A DNA stretch of 64,000 nucleotides, taken from assembly GCF_014898055.3 (NCBI RefSeq), contig NW_023601433.1:16540141-16604140 (forward strand). Direction: 5' to 3'. A model generated the notes under the pieces. It ran no database searches, was not told where the DNA came from, and saw nothing but the letters and a program-made list of their open reading frames with translations. Made by a program: the position numbers and the translations under genes. Positions within the stretch are counted from its first letter, which is position 1. Every line of letters begins with the position of its first letter. This DNA comes from Talpa occidentalis. Lineage: Eukaryota > Chordata > Mammalia > Eulipotyphla > Talpidae. This document shows positions 57,780 through 64,000 of the stretch, one piece after another.

Positions 57780-59070
57780 AAGACAGAGGTATTTCACAAC
57801 ATTCATTTCTCCAGGAAAGGAGCACTTTATTTATTGATCTAATTATTTCTCCCACTTGCTGATATTCAGTAAAAAGGAAAAACAAATCCTGGCATCACCC
57901 AGTTAATACACACTGCTTTATAAAATTGAAAATTCATCTAGAAAAATATATTTTTATAGACAAATAGAAGCTGTTATAAATGCCAAGTTGTCTGGACCTG
58001 TAGCCCCCTGTCCTGCTTACTGCACAGACATTATTGCTCAGGAGGGCAGGATGACGCGGGACTCATCCTGGGGGAGCATGACAGCCGAGAAGTGATAGGA
58101 ATCTGGAGGCTTAGAGCAGCTGTTTCTTCCTGATGATTGACATGGCATTTGCGATTGCCATTTCAAGAAAACAGTGTGTCCGCTGCAGCATCTCTGTTTA
58201 TTTTTGGTGCTTTTATATCTTGAAGTCATAAACCAGAAACAACACATAGAAAAAGACATAAATACTCCTTCTTGGTTCTCTTCTGCATTTTGTGTTTCCT
58301 AGCTTACTGATTTGGGACATAACAATCCCTAAATCTCAGGTAATGGTGGACAAATATTTGAACCCAAAATATTTTGGGTTCAGGTAGTTCAGGATTGTCT
58401 CTATAAAAATCTGACTTAAAAAATAGACAATGGAGCTACTTGCCTAAATCCTGAATATCAGAATCTTCAGATTTACAGACAACATTTGAGCAAATGTCTT
58501 TTTTGTTAATCTGGTTAATATATCATGAATGCCCTGAATTTAAGATAAGTGCATCTGTTTGCAATTTAAAACATATGGACTCTTGGCTTTAAAAATAATT
58601 TGGGTTAAAGCCAACCCATTGGGTTGGCTTTAAAAATAACTATAGTTTAGTCTTCTCCCAAGATTACAGTGAGAGACCAGGAAAACCCCTGCAGATCCCA
58701 TAATGATGTGACTTCTATTCATCAAGTAGATCCTTCACTAACTCACCCCGTGCTGACCTGCTACACAGACACACAGTGCCATCTGGGTCAGTCACTAGGC
58801 CAAGGACACTGGGCACAACCTCTGGAGCTTGAAATAATTCTTTAAGTAACAATAGGAGTCAAGGCTTAACCTGAAAAAACAGTATTTCAAGCTATTATTG
58901 AGAAACCTAAGATGCAACAATTTTTATCAAATTGTTTTTAAGTATCTTAAGAATGTTTGGCACCTAGGAAATAATAAATGATGTAAGAGAATATATGTCA
59001 TCAAATCACAATGTGACACCATCTCATCCCTTTTAGGATGGCTCCTAAGGAAAACAATAGAAAGTATGAA
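57780..59070. other. Unique sequence with one palindrome
   Basis: No gene or element ends. The only notable structure is the inverted repeat at 58605-58633. Confidence 0.4.
58605..58633. repeat. 29-base palindrome
   Basis: Arms of 14 bases (TTAAAGCCAACCCA / TGGGTTGGCTTTAA) flank a single T. The outer GGCTTTAAAAATAA also occurs as a direct copy at about 58585. Confidence 0.85.
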
Positions 59071-59073
59071 TGT

Positions 59074-59342
59074 TGGGCCTCCCTGATGGCACAAGGGGTT
59101 AAGAAGCAACCTATGAAGCTTGCTGTATCCACTGCAGCACAAGTTTGATCCCCAGCCAGGGAGCTACCCACATGGTGCAGCAGATCTTTCCTGACTCGCT
59201 CACTGCTCCCCTCAGAGTGTATTTCAATCTGTTCTGTTCCCCACTCTGTCTCTGGTAAATCCTCTCATCCCCCCCACAACTCTGGCCTGTACAAGAACTG
59301 GGGAGTTCTTGTATGTTTATAAATAAATAAATCTTAAAAAAA
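59074..59342 (+). mobile_element. T+ SINE, copy 20
   Basis: Full-length copy, 'AAGGGGTTAAGAAGC' subtype. TSD AGAAAGTAT on both sides. The A-tail is disrupted by a duplicated ACAAGAACTGGGGAGTTCTTGTA hairpin. Confidence 0.92.
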
Positions 59343-59343
59343 A

Positions 59344-59928
59344 GAAAGTATCAAGGTTGGCAAAGATGGGGACAAATTGAAGTCTTGCACAGTTCTAGGG
59401 GTGGGAGGTATAAAACTGTGCCAGGAAACTGACAACTCCCCACAAAATTAGCCACAGAATTACCATATGATTCAGTAATTGTACTTCTGGGTATATACCC
59501 CAAAGAACTGACGGCAGGGACTCAGGGAGATATTTGGTACACCCATGTTCATAACAATGTTATTCACAACAATCAAAAAGTGAGTACCCCCAAGTGTCCA
59601 TCGGCAGATGAAAAAGTTGATCAAAATGCAGTATGTGCACAGAGTGGGATATTATTCTACCTTCAAAAGGAAGGAAATTCTGATTATTGGATGAAACTTG
59701 AGGACATTATGCTGAGTGAAATGGCAGTCACAGAAGATAAATGTTGTGTGATTCTACCTATAGATGAGGTCCGGATTCATGGAGTCGGATTCATGGAGAT
59801 GGGATTCAGGGTGGTGGTGATGGGGAGCTGGAAGGAGAGAAGGGTAGGAAGTTTGGAGTGCAATGGCAGCTTCAGTTTTGCAAAATGAGAAGACTTCTGT
59901 GGATGAACATGTCTAAATCCTAATAATT
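59344..59928 (+). mobile_element. Old L1 ORF2 C-terminal fragment
   Basis: ACTTCTGGGTATATACCCCAAAGAACTGA and ATGGATGAAACTTGAGGACATTATGCTGAGTGAAAT are old L1 ORF2-end wording. Followed by a decayed 3'UTR. Confidence 0.7.
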
Positions 59929-60860
59929 TGCGAGCCAGCCGCAGCAGTCTGGGTGTCAGGGGTTCCTGAAGGATGGGAAGGCGTCGGCACAATTGTAGAG
60001 AAAAAGGTAAGGGAAGGGGAAGGGGAATGAGGAGATGCAGACACTTGATCAGGGTGCTGACATCATCCTGCTGAGGGTCTCAGCAGCCCTTTATTTATAC
60101 TAAGCAAATCGTGAGTACACAAGCATAAGGTAGGAAGATAATAATCATCACATGTCCTTTTTCAGAAGCCGCCAAGGGTCTGTTTGCCTTCCGGCAGAGG
60201 TGTAACATTTATTATTCTTTGTCTTAAAGAAGGCACAGTTGCTAAACAAATGTTTTCAAAATAGTTATTTATTTTAAACAATCTAACAGTTATTTTATTA
60301 CTAGCAAAAAGCCTATGTGTCTACAACTAACATTTCTAAGTTTGCCATGGTAAACAATTAACTAAGGGCTGAGGGAAACAAAGGGCAGGAAGTTACCTGG
60401 GGGAAGGGAGACAAGATTATTTCTAACTAACCTATAAAGTTTAGACCAACATATAACTAATTGATTAAAGTAAAAAACAGAAGGCTTTTATTTAGAAATT
60501 ATTATCTATATTGTTTTAGCTCGACCAGTCATAAAATTGCTGTTGACTTATTCTTGAATGCATACTCTAACAGCTACCATACCACTTGTCACCTCCAGGG
60601 GAATCAGCCCTAAACAAACAGGAAGAATTTAGCAGGAGTTAGCTATGGCGCCTCCTGGCTCATCAGGAATTTTCTTACACTTGGAGCATGGATCACGTCT
60701 GCCACCCAACTGCTATCTTTAAAGTAATAGAATTTCCTTCTCCAATTAGCTCTTGCCTCAAAAGACCACATCTCCATATTAAAGACTTGGCCAAGGGATG
60801 TTTATAGCCTTTTGTTCCCAGAAGTTTTTTTACTTGTTAATGTAAGGCCAAACCTTGACT
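59929..60860 (-). mobile_element. LTR, family D-related, diverged
   Basis: The left end matches the family D 3' end in antisense (TGCGAGCCAGCC…GTGTCAGGGGTTCCTGAAGGATGGGAAGGCG), then CTGCTGAGGGTCTCAGCAGCCCTTTATTTATAC parallels copy 3. The right half is diverged and its end is not clear, so no TSD is claimed. Probably an older relative. Confidence 0.6.
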
Positions 60861-60950
60861 GCCTTTTGGCAGAGAAGGACTAATTTTATAAAAAATGTAA
60901 TATTTGTATATCATGCAGTGCCATTTGCCATCAAATTGGTTATTCAGTAA

Positions 60951-61256
60951 TTGATCAGTATTTGCAGTTTTACTTTTAAATGCGTATTTTTAGCAATGGT
61001 AGAAACTAGCCATAAACAAATGAGGAGAATCTTGGAGTCAGCTAACGAGATTCCTGATTTTTCAGAAATCTGCCCCAAGCCCGGACTTTTGTCAGACGAC
61101 ATGAGTAGCATGGCTCCCAATACTAATAGTCCTCCTTCTGAAACAAAAGAACATAAGAATCTCTTCCTATTCAGCCCACCTTCAACTACCCATGGCCTTG
61201 AAGAATGGTGGCTGCTTCTTGTAGGACAAAGCTCCTTTGATGTGAGAACCACTTGA
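60951..61256 (+). other. Unexplained open frame, possible exon or pseudogene relic
   Basis: A frame of about 100 codons. From MVETSHKQMRRILESANEI it has soluble, mixed composition (PDFSEICPKPGLLSDDMSS, PNTNSPPSETKEHKNL). A pyrimidine-rich TTTTTAG acceptor-like site precedes it at about 60992. I do not recognise the protein. An antisense frame of similar length overlaps. Confidence 0.25.
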
Positions 61257-61533
61257 AAAACCACTGATTGGAAGACTTGATGGCATCAATGAAGAACTTG
61301 ATCTCAACCCAGGTTTGCTGAAATCTGCCCATAATCTTCATGCAAGTTGACTCTGTCTTCAGGATCTTAATTATTTTTATTTTTACAAGTGTGATAACTC
61401 ATAACTAGAGATTTTTATATTATCTTAGGTTTTTTGCTGCTAATTTAGCTCATGTTTTATCCCCGTAATCATATACTGAAGGCTTACTCTGTGCCATGCT
61501 TTAAAATACCTTATATGCTTAAATGTAAGTAGA

Positions 61534-61567
61534 TACCCCTCCTAAAAAAAAAAAAAAAAAAAAAAAG
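61534..61567. repeat. Poly(A) run, then G-rich sequence
   Basis: About 23 A followed by GGAGGGGGAG. It could be the tail of an unrecognised retrocopy ending here. Confidence 0.7.
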
Positions 61568-61778
61568 GAGGGGGAGTTGCCATAGCTACATATCAACCTT
61601 CCATTTCTCTCACTTACTTAATCATAAATTAATGCTTGGGAAAAAATAGTTGACTCCCTTCCCAATCAACCTCAATAGACCAGACTGGGGTTTTTATTGA
61701 ATGGGTAGTTTGATTGAATGGGGAAAAAGAAAAAGAGGTAAAGAAATTTTACACAGCAATTTAAAAACTGTAGTTTTG

Positions 61779-61798
61779 AAAGAGAGAGAGAGAGAGAG
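61779..61798. repeat. (GA)n microsatellite
   Basis: About ten GA units. Confidence 0.9.
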
Positions 61799-61799
61799 A

Positions 61800-62345
61800 T
61801 GATTTACCAAGAATCCATGAAAGAGAAATATCCTGCAGACACACAGCCACTAAAAAGATAATAAAGTAACAAAGGAATTCTACAAACTACATGAAGCCCA
61901 CAAATCTGACTTAGGTGAAATGAACCAATTCCTTGAAAGACACAAATTGCCCACTTTCAATCAAGAAACTAGAGAGTCCTGCTTTTCTCAAAGAAACTGA
62001 ATTTGTACTTAAAAACCTACAAAGAAATCTCTGGAACCACGTTAAATTCACTGGTAAAGTCTACCAAACACTTAAAAAAGAAATAGTACCAATCTTCCAC
62101 AAACCCTTCCAGAAAATGAAAGAACTCTCATCCCAGCTCATTTTATAGGGCCAGTACTACCTTAATACATAATACAAGAATGCCAAAAAAGTAAGTTATT
62201 AATGGAAAGACTGGAGAAATCCAAATAATGGCTGGAGTTTGGTTAATCAAATATACCAGCTTTGATAAGGTACAGGGTTATGTCAGATGTTAACATCAAG
62301 AAAAGATGTGCAAACGGTATCCCAACATTTTCTGTGGTTTTTTGC
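61800..62345 (+). mobile_element. Old L1 ORF2 (RT region) fragment
   Basis: TGAACCAATTCCTTGAAAGACACAAATTGCC and TTCACTGGTAAAGTCTACCAAACACTTAA are old L1 ORF2 wording; frames are broken. Confidence 0.65.
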
Positions 62346-62404
62346 AACTCAATTATATCAAAACCAAAAGGTTTTAAATACATGCCATGGCTTAAGTATA
62401 TCCA

Positions 62405-62500
62405 TCTCTGTTTTTCAGACAAAGGAGCTAAATCTTAAGAGAATAAGCAATTCATCCAAGTAAAAATACCCGATGGTAATATTCAAGTGTGTCTGACTCC
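62405..62500 (-). mobile_element. MIR fragment
   Basis: TTTTCAGACAAAGGAGCTAAATCTTAAGAGAATAAGCAATTCATCCAAG resembles the antisense MIR core. Confidence 0.5.
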
Positions 62501-62697
62501 TAAATCTCTGTACATGGGGAGCCCTGATACTTTATTCCCCTGTATCTACCAAAACACCTTACAGAACAAAAAATTCAAAACATTTTCACAAAATTGTACT
62601 TGATGTAAAGATTGACCTTATGGGTGTCACTATGTCATTTATATGTACAGTGTATACATGTTCATTTATATGACCGTGTGCAGAGAGAAAGAGGCTT

Positions 62698-63178
62698 TGT
62701 TATAGAGCAACCCTGATATTAAACGGGTTCCTGGCTGTGGGTCCTCACCCGCGCGCTTTAAAGGGACTTATGAATACTCTACTATAGACACACACAAAAG
62801 GGTTAATAAAAGGTTTATTTACAAGAGAAAAAGAAATAAGGAAAATGTACAACTCAGGGAGAAAATAGGGAAATAAAGTCTTTAATGCGTCCTACCCAAT
62901 CCGACGACCTGGAAACCCAAAGTCACTCTCAGAGTTGGCCGGACGCTGCGAGCTGGCGGAGAGCCCAAAAATGGAGAGCCCCCAAAGCCCACGTGTCTGC
63001 CTTTTGTATCCACCTGGCTGCTTAACCCCACCCTCAGGTCCCAGCCACCTTCCCTTTGGTGGTGATGGGATTTGGAGTTCCCAGTGTCTTTGGCTTTGAC
63101 CTGGGGTGGGGGTGGAGTCCACAAAGCCTGTATGGAATTTGCTTTGGGACATCCTTTTCCCCTAACAATTCCCTAACA
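62698..63178 (-). mobile_element. Solo LTR, family E, copy 2 (481 bp)
   Basis: Starts TGTTATAGAG and ends TTCCCTAACA, with perfect 4-bp TSD GCTT (62694-62697 and 63179-63182). AATAAA lies antisense at GGTTTATTTAC. Its far end is 14 bases longer than copy 1 (an extra AATTCCCTAACA-type step). Confidence 0.9.
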
Positions 63179-63230
63179 GCTTATTTTAAGGAATTCATTC
63201 ACACAATTGTGGAGGCTGGCAAGTCCAAGT

Positions 63231-63500
63231 ATTTTTTTTAATATTTATTCATTTATGCATACAAGAGCTGGGATGTAGGCCAGAGGTGTGGTGGGTGAGA
63301 GGATTCACCAAAGACAGAGTGGGGAACAGAACAGGCAGACTGACTGAAATACACTGCAGAGTGGAGCAGCGGGCAAGGCAGGCGAGGTCTGCTGCATCTT
63401 GTAGGTCACCTCTCTGGTGGTTCGGGGATCAAACTTCTGCTGCAGTAGCTGCAGATTACTTCACAGTGCTGACCTTAACCCCTGTGCCACCAGGGAGGCC
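63231..63500 (-). mobile_element. T+ SINE, copy 21
   Basis: Antisense full-length copy. TSD CAAGTATTT (about 63222 and 63503). Confidence 0.92.
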
Positions 63501-63514
63501 CACAAGTATTTATA

Positions 63515-64000
63515 TATATATTGATATATATGATCTCTAGCATATAAACATCTGATTTCCTATTGTTTCTGTCTCTCTGGATAACCCTGACTGATGAGTT
63601 TTCCACACTAACTCTGAGGGGCCAGAAAGACAAATGTTACTGAGTGCCCCACACTGGAAACATTAAAACTAACAGCAAAAGACTTTGTCTCAAGCAAGTG
63701 ACCCCAGACTAAAGGGAGGGCAGATCAAATTCCAGGACAAGGGCAAGTGAGACCAGGACCACATGTGGGTTTATGGGCACGTGGTATGTGAGGGCACATG
63801 GCAAAGTGGGGGGGGGCTCCACTTGCTCCCCTTCTAGTGTGACCGACAAGTGATGTGTTCTGATAGGAAATCACACTTCATAAAAGACAGACATCCAAAG
63901 TTGGGGTGGAGGCAGGAAGCCCTGGAATGGCCAGGAGAGCTGGTGGACCAGCGAGCTCCCTACCCCTGAGAGTTTGTGAGTAGCAGCTCGGTGGGCCCTC
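63515..64000. other. Unique sequence to the window end, no gene seen
   Basis: A short (TA)n run lies at about 63511-63528. No exon or element end recognised. Confidence 0.4.

Noticed and set aside
1..64000. An undescribed multi-gene system
   Set aside because: All long frames trace to L1, SINE or ERV sequence or look like chance; no cluster of related unknown genes is present.

Overview
This is a stretch of nuclear DNA from a placental mammal, and I find no intact protein-coding gene in it. It is intergenic or deep intronic sequence built mostly from mobile elements. The evidence is a young LINE-1 (L1) family whose ORF2 remnants match the mammalian L1 protein, ancient mammalian MIR and L2 fragments, several endogenous retroviral (ERV) LTRs, and about 21 copies of one tRNA-derived SINE. 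Each SINE has a pol III A/B-box head (a head of the type CCTCCCTGGTGGCGCA) and a tail with AATAAA repeats followed by TCTTT and poly(A), the layout of 'T+' SINEs. I do not recognise it as Alu, B1/B2, CHR-2, the vespertilionid Ves SINE or the horse ERE. A laurasiatherian such as a bat or pangolin is possible, but I cannot name the species.

Layout. 1-4.0 kb: unique and old sequence, with a duplicated LTR-like segment, a MIR and an old L1. 4.0-6.7 kb: three young 5'-truncated L1s and a SINE. 6.7-14.9 kb: mostly old L1, L2 and MIR with four SINEs. 14.9-21.5 kb: a dense retroviral cluster. A gammaretrovirus-like provirus remnant (LTR, proline-type primer site, first codons of gag) has inserted into another LTR, and two solo LTRs of a third family lie next to it. 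21.5-40 kb: mostly unique sequence with SINEs, two solo LTRs with 6-bp duplications, a twin-primed L1 and an AT-rich stretch (29.6-30.3 kb) that could be regulatory. 40-48.2 kb: old L1 with SINEs, a second twin-primed L1 and a tailless L1 fragment. About 49.15 kb: a tRNA-Cys-like pseudogene. 49.7-56.8 kb: a full-length minus-strand L1 with two tandem 5'UTR monomers, its ORF2 split by two solo LTRs of different families. 56.8-64 kb: unique sequence, two more LTRs, SINEs and old L1.

Nothing here works together as a pathway. What can be read is the order of insertion events, because target-site duplications (TSDs) are often still exact. I found no operon, CRISPR array or novel multi-gene system. 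The most informative observations are the nested retroviral cluster, the interrupted full-length L1, the two twin-primed L1s, the tailless L1 fragment and the tRNA-Cys pseudogene.
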